64,000 nucleotides of DNA. It comes from Paeniglutamicibacter kerguelensis. GTDB taxonomy: Bacteria > Actinomycetota > Actinomycetes > Actinomycetales > Micrococcaceae. The stretch covers positions 1,364,001 through 1,428,000 of the forward strand of contig NZ_JAGIOF010000001.1 in the NCBI RefSeq assembly GCF_017876535.1, in the 5' to 3' direction. A model generated the notes under the pieces. It saw only the letters and a list, made by a program, of their open reading frames with translations, was not told the DNA's origin and did no database searches. The translations under genes were made by a program, and so were the position numbers. Positions 18,332 through 26,733 of this stretch are shown here, piece by piece (the stretch's first letter is position 1; each line of letters begins with the position of its first letter).

Positions 18332-18847
18332 ATGACCAACCCTGCCTACCCGCCCATGATCGTTATGGGTGTATCCGGTTGCGGGAAGTCGACCGTTGGA
18401 CAGAAACTTGCGTCCCGCCTCGGCCTGGCCTTCATCGACGGCGACGACCTGCACCCAAAGTCCAACAAGGACAAAATGGCTGCCGGGCACCCTCTCAACG
18501 ACGACGATCGCCGACCCTGGCTCGAGACGATCGGTGAAGCCCTCGCCGCCAGCGTCGCGGCCGGAATCCCCGCGATCATTGCCTGCTCGGCGCTCAAGCG
18601 CAGCTACCGCGACCTCCTGCGTTCATGCGAACCAGACACCGTTTTCGTCCACTTGAGCGGTTCGCCCGAGCTGATCCAGAGCCGTCTTGACGAGCGCAGC
18701 CACGAATACATGCCCCCGACGCTCCTTGCGTCGCAGCTCAACACCCTTGAGGCGATTGCGTCCGACGAGGCGGCGGTGGAAGTCGAAGTCTCGCTCTCGC
18801 CGGATGAGATTGTCGCCGTCGTGGCACTTCACCTGGACTCCGTATAA
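18332..18847 (+). CDS. gntK: Gluconokinase
   Basis: A 171-residue cytoplasmic kinase that phosphorylates D-gluconate to 6-phosphogluconate. The P-loop is GVSGCGKST. DGDDLHPKSNKDKMAAGHPL and CSALKRSYRD are signatures of the short gluconokinases. GGAG at 18323-18326 favours the ATG at 18332 over the in-frame GTG/ATG just before it. It is the first gene of gntK-gntP-gno-idnD, and its product feeds Gnd encoded at 25119. Confidence 0.95.
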   Translation: MTNPAYPPMIVMGVSGCGKSTVGQKLASRLGLAFIDGDDLHPKSNKDKMAAGHPLNDDDRRPWLETIGEALAASVAAGIPAIIACSALKRSYRDLLRSCEPDTVFVHLSGSPELIQSRLDERSHEYMPPTLLASQLNTLEAIASDEAAVEVEVSLSPDEIVAVVALHLDSV

Positions 18848-18918
18848 CCCCCCCCCAGGCTTTTGAGGGCACTCCCGCCCGCCCGCCCCCCACCACACCA
18901 CATCTCATGAGGACAACG

Positions 18919-20325
18919 ATGACCGACGAGTTAGTCATGAACTGGACGCTGGGTGCCCCCGCGCTCCTGACAATCGCCGCAGGTGCAATCCTGCTGCTGC
19001 TATTGCTGATCATCAAGTGGCGGATCCATGCCTTCGTGGCGTTGGTCGTCGTTTCGCTGCTGACCGCGGTCGCCACCGGCATTCCCGTCGCGGCAATCGT
19101 TCCGACGCTTACCGTCGGGTTCGGCGGAACACTCGCGACAGTTGCACTGCTGGTGGGTCTTGGCGCGATGCTTGGCCGCATGCTCGAAACCAGCGGCGGC
19201 GCCGATGTGCTGACCACCGCGCTGATCAACAAATTCGGCGAAAAACGGGCACCGTTGGCGCTGTCCGTCGCCTCCCTGCTCTTCGGCTTCCCGATCTTCT
19301 TCGACGCCGGCCTGGTTGTCATGCTGCCGATCATCTACACCGTGGCACGCCGCCTGGGCGGATCGTTCCTGGGCTATGCCTTCCCGGCGGCCACGGCGTT
19401 CTCCGTCATGCACATTTTCGTGCCGCCGCACCCGGGCCCGGTTGCAGCCTCCGGCCTGCTGGAGGCAAACGTCGGCCTGGTGCTGCTGCTGGGCCTCGTC
19501 GTGGCGATCCCGACCTGGTACATCGTTGGCCACCTCTTCGGCAAGTACGTGGGGCGCAAGTACAACATCGCCATCCCGGACGTGCTGGCCGGCACCGAAA
19601 AGGAACAGCACGACTTCGCCTCCAAGCCGTCCCTGGGCACCGTGCTGACCCTACTGTTGCTGCCGCTGATCCTGATCTTCATGAACACCGGGCTCAACGC
19701 GCTGGCCACCGCCGGTCTCGTCGACAAGAACGTGACCTGGGTGCAGATCATGCGCCTGCTGGGTGAAACCCCCGTTGCGCTGCTGATCACCGTGTTGCTT
19801 GCCATGTACCTGCTGGGCTACAAGCAGAACAAGGACAAGACGCTCATCGAATCCGTCACCGATTCCGCGCTCGGCCCGGTTTGCTCCATCATCCTGATCA
19901 CCGGTGCCGGGGGCATGTTCGGAGCCGTGTTGCGCGCCAGCGGCATCGGTGACGCCGTCGCCAGCTCCCTGGATGCGATGGGCATGCCGATCATTGTCGC
20001 CGGCTTCATCATCGCCGCAGTGGTCCGCGTGGCCCAAGGCTCGGCAACCGTCGCACTGACCACGGCCGCAGCGATCGTCCAGCCGGTTGTCGTCGGCAAC
20101 CCGGACTTCAACTCGATCGAGGTCGTCGCCATCGTGCTCGCACTGGCCGCGGGCTCGGTCTTCGCCGGCCACGTCAACGACTCCGGCTTCTGGCTTGTCT
20201 CGCGCTTCTTCGGCATGGACGTGAAGACTACCCTCAAGGTGTGGACCGTGGGCCAGGCCCTGGTCGCCATCTGCGGTTTCGCCATCGCCTTCGGCATCTT
20301 CGCCATCGCCGGCGCCGTAGCCTAA
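18919..20325 (+). CDS. gntP: Gluconate:H+ symporter, GntP family
   Basis: A 468-residue inner-membrane permease with about 12-14 helices. Family features are GFGGTLATVALLVGLGAMLG, FGFPIFFDAGLVVMLPI, HIFVPPHPGPVAAS, ITGAGGMFGAVL, VAQGSATVALTTAA and HVNDSGFWLVSRFFGM. The ATG at 18919 is chosen because GAGGA lies 5 bases upstream; an earlier ATG at 18907 overlaps that site. The preceding spacer has a run of nine C residues. It imports the substrate for GntK. Confidence 0.95.
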   Translation: MTDELVMNWTLGAPALLTIAAGAILLLLLLIIKWRIHAFVALVVVSLLTAVATGIPVAAIVPTLTVGFGGTLATVALLVGLGAMLGRMLETSGGADVLTTALINKFGEKRAPLALSVASLLFGFPIFFDAGLVVMLPIIYTVARRLGGSFLGYAFPAATAFSVMHIFVPPHPGPVAASGLLEANVGLVLLLGLVVAIPTWYIVGHLFGKYVGRKYNIAIPDVLAGTEKEQHDFASKPSLGTVLTLLLLPLILIFMNTGLNALATAGLVDKNVTWVQIMRLLGETPVALLITVLLAMYLLGYKQNKDKTLIESVTDSALGPVCSIILITGAGGMFGAVLRASGIGDAVASSLDAMGMPIIVAGFIIAAVVRVAQGSATVALTTAAAIVQPVVVGNPDFNSIEVVAIVLALAAGSVFAGHVNDSGFWLVSRFFGMDVKTTLKVWTVGQALVAICGFAIAFGIFAIAGAVA

Positions 20326-20356
20326 CCACCCAAACCGAGAGCACAGGAGACAGTTC

Positions 20357-21130
20357 GTGGGTAGCAACTTCTTTGACCTGACCGGCCGAATCGCGCTAGT
20401 CACGGGATCCTCGCGCGGCATCGGCCGCGAACTGGCGGCGGCCTTGGCCGACGCCGGTGCCACTGTGGTGCTGCACGGCCGCGACGAGGCCCGCCTCGCC
20501 GAAACCGCCGCCGAATTCACAGCACGCTACGGGGAAGAGCGCATCTTCTCCATCGCCTTCGACGTGACCGACGCCGCGGCCGTGGCGGAGAACATCGCCA
20601 AGATCGAGGCCGAGGTGGGCCCGCTGCGCATCCTGGTCAACAACGCCGGGATCCAGCACCGCGTGCCGTTGCTGGAGCTCGACGTCGCGGACTGGCAGCG
20701 CGTGCTTGACACCAACCTGACCAGTGCGTTCCTGGTGGGCCGCGAGGCCGCCAGGGGCATGCTGGAACGCGGCGAGGGCAAGATCATCAACATCTGCTCC
20801 GTGCAGACGGACCTAGCCCGCCCGACCATCTCCGCGTACACCGCGGCCAAGGGCGGCCTGCGCAACCTGACCCGTGCCATGACCGCCGAATGGGCGGCCT
20901 CCGGCCTTCAGGTCAACGGCATCGCACCCGGCTACATCCACACGGAAATGACGCAGAAGCTCGTCGACGACCCGGACTTCAACTCCTGGATCCTGGGCCG
21001 CACCCCGGCCGGGCGCTGGGGCACGGTCGCCGACCTCGCAGGCCCGGCCGTGTGGTTGGCCTCCGACGGTTCGAACTACGTCAACGGCCAGACCATCTTC
21101 ATCGACGGAGGAATGACAGTTGTCGTCTAA
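20357..21130 (+). CDS. idnO: Gluconate 5-dehydrogenase-like short-chain dehydrogenase
   Basis: A 257-residue NAD(P)-dependent SDR that would reduce 5-ketogluconate to gluconate. The cofactor motif is TGSSRGIG, followed by NNAGIQHRVPL, the catalytic Ser in NICSVQ and YTAAK (Tyr-x3-Lys). AGGAGACA precedes the GTG start. The stop overlaps the start of the idonate dehydrogenase. Together they form the L-idonate to 5-ketogluconate to gluconate route. Confidence 0.88.
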   Translation: MGSNFFDLTGRIALVTGSSRGIGRELAAALADAGATVVLHGRDEARLAETAAEFTARYGEERIFSIAFDVTDAAAVAENIAKIEAEVGPLRILVNNAGIQHRVPLLELDVADWQRVLDTNLTSAFLVGREAARGMLERGEGKIINICSVQTDLARPTISAYTAAKGGLRNLTRAMTAEWAASGLQVNGIAPGYIHTEMTQKLVDDPDFNSWILGRTPAGRWGTVADLAGPAVWLASDGSNYVNGQTIFIDGGMTVVV

Positions 21131-22166
21131 CACCAGCACAGCCACCGCCACCGCAGTCGTCGCCCACGCCGCGGGCGACCTGCGCGTCGAGTCCATCGAG
21201 GTCCCGGCGCCCGCGGCCCACGAGGCCCGGATTGCCATCGCCTACGGCGGCATCTGCGGCTCCGACCTGCACTACTGGAGCCACGGGGCGGCGGGGGAGT
21301 CGATCCTCAAGGCACACATGATCCTCGGCCACGAGATCGTCGGCACCGTCATCGACGGCGCGGCCGACGGCACCGGCCCGGCCGCGGGAACCCGGGTCGC
21401 GGTGCACCCGGCCACCCCGGGCGGCGCGGGCGCGCGCTACCCCGAGGACCGGCCGAACCTTTCCCCGGGTTGCACCTACCTGGGCTCGGCAGCGCGTTTC
21501 CCGCACACCGAGGGTGCGTTCGCGACCATCGTGAACCTTCCCTCGCGCATGCTGCGATCCCTGCCCGAAGGGCTTTCGCTGCGCGACGCGGCGCTGGCCG
21601 AACCCGCCGCCGTGGCCTGGCACGCAGTCTCGCGGGCTGGCGACGTGGCTGGCAAGCGCGTCATGGTGATCGGTGCAGGTCCCATCGGCGCGCTGGCCGT
21701 TGCGGTCCTCAAGCGCGCGGGGGCCGCGGAGATCATCGCGGTTGACATGTTCGACAAGCCGCTGGAAATCGCGACCTCCGCAGGAGCGATAGCGACCCTG
21801 AAAGCCACCGATGCGGAGGCCATCGCCGCAGTCGAAGCCGACGTGGTGATCGAGGCCAGCGGCAACCATCGTGGACTCGCTTCCGCCGTGCGTGGTAGCG
21901 TTCGAGGCGGCCGGATTGTCATGGTTGGTCTGCTTCCCTCCGGTGAGCAGCCCGCCTTGATTTCTCTGGCGATTACGCGCGAGCTTGAACTGGTTGGCTC
22001 CTTCCGGTTCAATGACGAGATTGACGAGGTTATTGCAGCCTTGGCCGACGGCACGCTGGACGTCTCGGCCATCGTCACTCACGAATTCGACGTCAACGAT
22101 GCCTTGGGGGCATTCGAGGCGGCGAGGAACTCGGCGGAATCCGGGAAAGTCCTGCTGAAGTTCTGA
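21120..22166 (+). CDS. idnD: L-idonate 5-dehydrogenase-like medium-chain dehydrogenase
   Basis: A 348-residue MDR-family oxidoreductase. Catalytic zinc ligands sit in GGICGSDLHYW and LGHEIVG. The Rossmann motif is VMVIGAGPIGALAVAV. The start is a TTG overlapping the previous gene, with GGAGGA 8 bases upstream. The structural-zinc lobe is odd: the cysteine cluster normally found here (as in E. coli IdnD) is replaced by PGGAGARYPEDRPNLSPGC, with one cysteine left. It would oxidise L-idonate to 5-ketogluconate for the adjacent SDR. Confidence 0.87.
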   Translation: MSSNTSTATATAVVAHAAGDLRVESIEVPAPAAHEARIAIAYGGICGSDLHYWSHGAAGESILKAHMILGHEIVGTVIDGAADGTGPAAGTRVAVHPATPGGAGARYPEDRPNLSPGCTYLGSAARFPHTEGAFATIVNLPSRMLRSLPEGLSLRDAALAEPAAVAWHAVSRAGDVAGKRVMVIGAGPIGALAVAVLKRAGAAEIIAVDMFDKPLEIATSAGAIATLKATDAEAIAAVEADVVIEASGNHRGLASAVRGSVRGGRIVMVGLLPSGEQPALISLAITRELELVGSFRFNDEIDEVIAALADGTLDVSAIVTHEFDVNDALGAFEAARNSAESGKVLLKF

Positions 22167-22223
22167 CAGCGGGGTTCAAACCCGGCCACACTCGCAACAC
22201 CTAAAACTGTTGCAACGCAAAGG

Positions 22224-22270
22224 CGAAGCGCCCTCCCGGTCTCCCGTTTGAGTACCGGGCAGGCGCTTCG
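22224..22270. terminator. Bidirectional terminator between idnD and the ferritin-like gene
   Basis: CGAAGCGCC (22224-22232) pairs with GGCGCTTCG (22262-22270), with inner CCCGGT/ACCGGG. It sits between convergent genes. Confidence 0.7.
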
Positions 22271-22346
22271 TCGTTTAACCGGCGGGCCGGCCGCGACCAT
22301 TGAATTCCAGGGGCCGAATTCCAGGGGCCCTCGGCCGCAGCCCTGG

Positions 22347-23150
22347 TTAGCGGACGTCTTTGGCCAGCGGTCCAAGCGGCTCGGCCCCGGGGTTCGCAAG
22401 CACCAAGCGGGCTGCCCGGCGGAATTCCCCCATGGCCTGCCGCCAGTATCGTGCCGGCGAAAGCCCGCACGCCCGCAGCGCCGGACCGTGGTCCACCGCC
22501 AGGACGGCTGCCGCACCGCCGGCGATGACTCCCCAGCCCAGCCCGATCAGCATGCGTCCCGCGCGTGGCGTGTCACGGAAGCCCTGGTGCAGGCGGTCTA
22601 TTTGGAAGCGGATGTGGTCCTGTTCGTCGGTTGCGATCCGGCGGCCGATGCCCCGCAGCACCGGATCGGGTGCCCGCTCGGCAAGCGCGGTGAAATAGCC
22701 CATGGCCACCGATTCGGCGATCAGGAACAATCCCAGTTCCGTGCGCAGGCCGAGCGTTCGGCGCAGCACCGTGAACACCGCGTCCGACCAGTGCGCCTCG
22801 AGGCTGGGCGCCTCCAGGCGGTCCAGGCCGCGGCGGAAGAGCGCCGAGTGTTTCTGTTCCTCGTGGACCAGCAGTTCAAGTGCCGCGAGGTAGGTGGCGT
22901 CGCCCTCGAGTGCGGCCTTGGCGAGGAGGCGTTTTCCGTCCCCGCTCTCACCGAGCTCGAAGCGCTGGAAGGAGCGAACGAATGCCCGTCGAGTCGGTCC
23001 GTCCAGGCTCGAGGGTTGGTTCCATTCGATGAGGGACTCGATCTCCTTTTGGTGCGCCGGGTTGTTCCGGAAGTGTTCAAGCCAACTGTCGAACGCAACG
23101 GGCTTCAACCCGGTTGCGGTGCCTGGGTTCATGCTCAGTGGTTCAGTCAT
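22347..23150 (-). CDS. Ferritin-like (putative diiron) protein of unknown function
   Basis: A 267-residue soluble, mostly helical protein. Candidate diiron ligands are the glutamates in SFQRFELGE, ELLVHEEQKHSALF (E-x2-H type), IAESVAMGYF and DEQDHIRFQ. These fit a four-helix ferritin-like carboxylate bundle. The C-terminal third has a hydrophobic segment, IGLGWGVIAGGAAAVLAVDHG, that may be membrane-associated. It is not in an operon with its neighbours. The substrate is unknown. Confidence 0.7.
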   Translation of the reverse strand: MTEPLSMNPGTATGLKPVAFDSWLEHFRNNPAHQKEIESLIEWNQPSSLDGPTRRAFVRSFQRFELGESGDGKRLLAKAALEGDATYLAALELLVHEEQKHSALFRRGLDRLEAPSLEAHWSDAVFTVLRRTLGLRTELGLFLIAESVAMGYFTALAERAPDPVLRGIGRRIATDEQDHIRFQIDRLHQGFRDTPRAGRMLIGLGWGVIAGGAAAVLAVDHGPALRACGLSPARYWRQAMGEFRRAARLVLANPGAEPLGPLAKDVR

Positions 23151-23395
23151 GGTGTCTCCGATCCGGGTGCTCCAAAAGGCAGGAGTGGTCCCCTGTGGGT
23201 TTTCATTCTTGAAGTTGGTGGCGTTCCTAGAGTGTCAGGAACGGGATGAGGTGTTCGTGCCTTGGTTCGCCGTCGCTTTGCATGCAGGCATCCATGGCCT
23301 TGTCCCACTTCAATGACGGAATGATCCGGGGAATCATCGCAACCAAGAGCACAAGCGGCAAGCCGACGAGGCAACCCTGCGCGACGCGGTGTCCA

Positions 23396-23626
23396 TCAGG
23401 AACCGTCCTGGCGCTCCAGCCCGTCAGGGATCCAGCGCAGGATGTCGCCCGGCTGGCATTCCAAGACCTTGCAAATCGCATCGAGGGTGCTGAAACGCAC
23501 GGCCTTCGCGCGCCCGTTCTTGAGCACCGCGACGTTGGCGGGGGAGATCCCCACGGCATCGGCGAAATCGTTCACCGACATTTTCCGTTTGGAGAGCTCG
23601 ACGTCGATGTCGACGATGATCGCCAT
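23396..23626 (-). CDS. Small XRE/Cro-type helix-turn-helix regulator
   Basis: A 76-residue protein of the YozG-like Cro/CI family. The HTH covers about residues 10-60 (KRKMSVNDFADAVGISPANV, LKNGRAKAVRFSTLDAICKV), ending in LECQPGDILRWIPD. It overlaps the stop of the DUF2975 gene (TGATG), a pairing often seen. It may bind the palindrome upstream of that gene. Confidence 0.85.
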   Translation of the reverse strand: MAIIVDIDVELSKRKMSVNDFADAVGISPANVAVLKNGRAKAVRFSTLDAICKVLECQPGDILRWIPDGLERQDGS

Positions 23627-24105
23627 CAGACGACCTCCGCCAGCTCGTTTTCGAGGGTGGTCGCGCTGCGGAGCAGACCACGCATGACAAACATGAGCAA
23701 GACGATGGATGCGCCTGCGACTCCCGCCGCGCTGACGGCCAGCAACACGTCGGGGCCGCCCACCTGGACCACCGCCAAGAGGTGCACGCCGGCAAACAAG
23801 GTGAGGAACGTCAGGGCGATGGCCGCGCCGATGATGACATTGACCCAGCGGAATGCATGCTCGGTGAAGATCGCGCCGCGCTCCACCATGGAAAGCAGCA
23901 CCCAGGTGGCGAACAGCCCGACCTGGACGCAGGCGATTCCCGCATCGGCGATGGCCGTGTAGGGTGCGGCAAGGAATGCCACCTCGGGGAACGCCGCAGC
24001 CGTTTCCGTGGCAAAGGTTGGAACGATGACTATCTGGCCCAGAAGCAAGACCAGGAACACCAGGACCAGCAGAACGCGCAAGGCGAGGATGACGGATCGT
24101 TTCAT
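23626..24105 (-). CDS. DUF2975 family membrane protein
   Basis: A 159-residue protein with four predicted helices, at about 8-28 (ALRVLLVLVFLVLLLGQIV), 48-72, 88-112 and 120-145. It matches the size and layout of DUF2975 proteins, which are usually encoded with a YozG-type HTH as here. The function is unknown. The promoter region holds an 18-bp perfect palindrome. Confidence 0.8.
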   Translation of the reverse strand: MKRSVILALRVLLVLVFLVLLLGQIVIVPTFATETAAAFPEVAFLAAPYTAIADAGIACVQVGLFATWVLLSMVERGAIFTEHAFRWVNVIIGAAIALTFLTLFAGVHLLAVVQVGGPDVLLAVSAAGVAGASIVLLMFVMRGLLRSATTLENELAEVV

Positions 24106-24115
24106 GTATTGAGTA

Positions 24116-24133
24116 TCGATAGATATCTATCGA
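24116..24133. promoter_or_regulatory. Perfect 18-bp palindrome upstream of the DUF2975/HTH pair
   Basis: TCGATAGATATCTATCGA lies 11 bases before the DUF2975 start, just downstream of a TTGACT box read on the minus strand. It is AT-rich compared with its surroundings and has the form of a dimer operator. Confidence 0.75.
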
Positions 24134-24180
24134 AAGTCAATCGATGATGGAAGGTGGGTTCTCTTTGAACGCCGGAATGC

Positions 24181-24906
24181 CTAGTGCTTAGGGTGGGGGA
24201 AGATCCTCGGTTTGTCGGCCCAGACGCCGCAGATTTCCTGGTTTGTCCGCCGCATGATCTTCTCCATCGAAGCCCTTGCGTCCTGCGGCACGTGTGCGGA
24301 GATCGCGTCGGCAACGGCCTGGTGCCAAGTCAGCGCCTCCTCGTGCGGACGTTCGGGCATGAGCCCGAGTTCGGTGCGTCCGCGCAGGGTTTCGCCGATC
24401 GGGTTGGCAAGGTTTGCAAACATCTCATTGCCCGAGGCGGCCAGAACCAAGGCGTGGAAGCGGATGTCCAGCTCCAGGAACGTGTGGAGGTCGCCGGATC
24501 TGCCGGCATGGCGCATCTGCGCGGCCAGGTTCAACAATTCGCCGCAGAATTCGTCCGGGGCATGTTCGGCGGCGAGTTCCGCCGCCATCGGCTCGACCGC
24601 GACGCGAAGCTCGGTGAGCGATCGCAGCTGGGCGCCCAGGCCGCCGCTGGCCAATCGCCACCTGATCACCAGTGGATCGAAGGGATTCCAGTCCTCGGGC
24701 GGCAAGACCCGGATGCCGACGCGCTTGGTGGATACCACCAGCCCGGCCGAGGCAAGCACCCGGACGGCCTCCCGGACCACCGAGCGGGAGACCCCGAGCT
24801 CGGTTTCGATCTCCGAAGCCAGGACCACCTCGCCGGTGGGAATGGAACCGTCGACAATACGGCTTCCGACGTGTTCCACTGCGCGGTGGTGCAAGCTATT
24901 GGGCAT
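24181..24906 (-). CDS. FadR/GntR-family regulator, probable gluconate repressor
   Basis: A 241-residue regulator. The N-terminal winged helix (about 5-72) includes LASEIETELGVSRSVVREAV and VLASAGLVVSTKRVGIRVLP. The C-terminal FCD all-helical ligand domain (about 95-225) has RVAVEPMAAELAAEHA, the metal-binding DIRFHALVLAASGN and HQAVADAISAH. It lies next to gnd and 2 kb from the gluconate operon, so gluconate or 6-phosphogluconate is the likely effector. TAAGGT 6 bases before the ATG suggests a leaderless mRNA. Confidence 0.85.
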   Translation of the reverse strand: MPNSLHHRAVEHVGSRIVDGSIPTGEVVLASEIETELGVSRSVVREAVRVLASAGLVVSTKRVGIRVLPPEDWNPFDPLVIRWRLASGGLGAQLRSLTELRVAVEPMAAELAAEHAPDEFCGELLNLAAQMRHAGRSGDLHTFLELDIRFHALVLAASGNEMFANLANPIGETLRGRTELGLMPERPHEEALTWHQAVADAISAHVPQDARASMEKIMRRTNQEICGVWADKPRIFPHPKH

Positions 24907-25118
24907 GACTCAACCTTATAGGCTACTTCGCACATAAACCGACCAGCCAACTCCCAGAATCCTGCGGATGCCCGGGGCAATTTCTTGCAACGAGGCGTGT
25001 TTATTTGGCCTTGTGCACACAGGACAAACTAAGCTGGTGGGTAGTCACGAAGCCGTGCCCGGCGCTTGTCGTGCCGGTATCTTGCCCGGCTTCGATATTC
25101 GCAACCGATGGAGACTTC

Positions 25119-26555
25119 ATGCCTGCACAGATTGGCGTCACCGGCCTAGCCGTCATGGGCGCAAACCTTGCCCGTAACTTCGCCCGCAACGGCTACACCG
25201 TTGCCCTGCACAACCGCTCGGTCGCCAAGACCGACGCCCTGTTGGCCGCACACGGCGATGAAGGCGACTTCATCCGCACTGAGACCCTTGCCGAACTGGT
25301 AGAGAACCTCGAAACCCCGCGCCGCGTGCTGATCATGGTCAAGGCCGGCGGCCCGGTCGACTCGGTCATCGACTCGCTGGTTCCGCTGCTGGACGAGGGC
25401 GACATCATCATCGATGCCGGCAACTCCAACTTCGTCGACACCCGCCGCCGCGAGGCCGATCTTGCCGAAAAGGGCCTGCACTTCGTGGGCGTCGGCGTAT
25501 CCGGCGGCGAAGAGGGTGCACTGCTGGGCCCGTCGATCATGCCCGGCGGTTCCAAGGAGTCCTACGCAGCGCTCGGCCCGATGCTCGAGAAGATCTCCGC
25601 CCACGTGGATGGCGAACCGTGCTGCGCATGGGTCTCGACCGACGGCGCCGGCCACTTCGTGAAGATGGTCCACAACGGCATCGAATACGCCGACATGCAG
25701 GTCATCGGCGAAGCCTACAACCTCTTGCGCACCGGCGCGGGCCTTGAGCCGGCAGCCCAGGCGAAAATCTTCGAGGAATGGAACAAGGGCGAACTGGCCT
25801 CCTTCCTCATCGAAATCACCGCCGAGGTCCTCGGACACGTTGACGCCAAGACCGGCAAGCCGCTGGTTGACGTGATCGTCGACTCCGCCGGCCAGAAGGG
25901 CACGGGCCGCTGGACCGTGCAGTCCGGCCTAGACCTTGGTTCACCGATCTCGGCCATTGCCGAGTCCGTGTTCGCCCGCGGACTGTCCTCGCAGCGCGAC
26001 CAGCGCGCCATCGGCCAGGAAGTACTCCAGGGCCACGAGGTTGCCGTCGATCTCGGCGAAAACTTCGTCGAGGACGTGCGACAGGCACTCTTCGCCTCCA
26101 AGCTGGTTTCCTACGCGCAAGGCCTGGACATGCTCACGTCCGCCGGCAAGGAATACAACTGGGAGCTGAAGCTTGACGAGATCGCCTCGTTGTGGCGTGC
26201 CGGCTGCATCATCCGCGCCGAGCTGCTCAAGGACATCACCAAGGCCTACGCCGCCGACGAGAAGCCGGCCAACCTGCTCTTCGCCCCGGCATTCGCAGAG
26301 GCCATCGGTGCGGCCGTTCCGGCCTGGCGCCGCGTGATCGCCACCGCCGTCCAGCTGGGCGTGCCGGTTCCGGTGTTCTCCTCCTCGCTGGCCTACTACG
26401 ACGGACTGCGCAGCAAGCGCCTGCCGGCCGCGTTGACCCAGGGCCTGCGTGACCTCTTCGGTGCGCACACCTATAGCCGCATCGACGTTGAGGGCTCGTT
26501 CCACACGCAGTGGAGCGGCGACAAGACCGAAATCGAAGCAGAAGACACCCACTAG
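25119..26555 (+). CDS. gnd: 6-phosphogluconate dehydrogenase, decarboxylating
   Basis: A 478-residue NADP enzyme that converts 6-phosphogluconate to ribulose 5-phosphate and CO2. The cofactor motif is GLAVMGANLARNFA, followed by MVKAGGPVD, IIDAGNSNFVDT, GVSGGEEGALLGPSIMPGG, catalytic HFVKMVHNGIEYADMQ and SAGQKGTGRWTV. The ATG at 25119 is preceded by GGAGAC; upstream in-frame codons are unlike the family. It completes the gluconate pathway from GntP/GntK. Confidence 0.97.
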   Translation: MPAQIGVTGLAVMGANLARNFARNGYTVALHNRSVAKTDALLAAHGDEGDFIRTETLAELVENLETPRRVLIMVKAGGPVDSVIDSLVPLLDEGDIIIDAGNSNFVDTRRREADLAEKGLHFVGVGVSGGEEGALLGPSIMPGGSKESYAALGPMLEKISAHVDGEPCCAWVSTDGAGHFVKMVHNGIEYADMQVIGEAYNLLRTGAGLEPAAQAKIFEEWNKGELASFLIEITAEVLGHVDAKTGKPLVDVIVDSAGQKGTGRWTVQSGLDLGSPISAIAESVFARGLSSQRDQRAIGQEVLQGHEVAVDLGENFVEDVRQALFASKLVSYAQGLDMLTSAGKEYNWELKLDEIASLWRAGCIIRAELLKDITKAYAADEKPANLLFAPAFAEAIGAAVPAWRRVIATAVQLGVPVPVFSSSLAYYDGLRSKRLPAALTQGLRDLFGAHTYSRIDVEGSFHTQWSGDKTEIEAEDTH

Positions 26556-26574
26556 TCTTCATTTGCCTACGCCA

Positions 26575-26609
26575 AGGAGGTGGTGCCCCGCGGTGGGGTG
26601 CCACCTCCT
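26575..26609 (+). terminator. Terminator of gnd
   Basis: AGGAGGTGGTGCCCC (26575-26589) pairs with GGGGTGCCACCTCCT (26595-26609) with two central mismatches. It lies between convergent genes. Confidence 0.7.
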
Positions 26610-26733
26610 AGCGTATCCGGCCTTGCGGCAGGTGGCCGGTTCGGCATCCGGGACACCGTGCTGCCCCCCACGACGGTGCCCGTTCCTCCGCTTTCGGAGA
26701 AGAAGTGACACTGTCATTCCGACGCCACTCGGA

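Noticed and set aside
18848..18856. Run of nine C residues before gntP
   Set aside because: It could be a phase-variable tract, but it lies upstream of the ribosome site in a short spacer with no coding effect and no sign of variation.
23227..23395. A possible small membrane protein after the HTH gene (GCLVGLPLVLLVAMIPRIIP and a polar tail, minus strand)
   Set aside because: The frame does not start at the coupled ATG, which hits a stop after about 20 codons. Without a frameshift it has no start, so it was not called.
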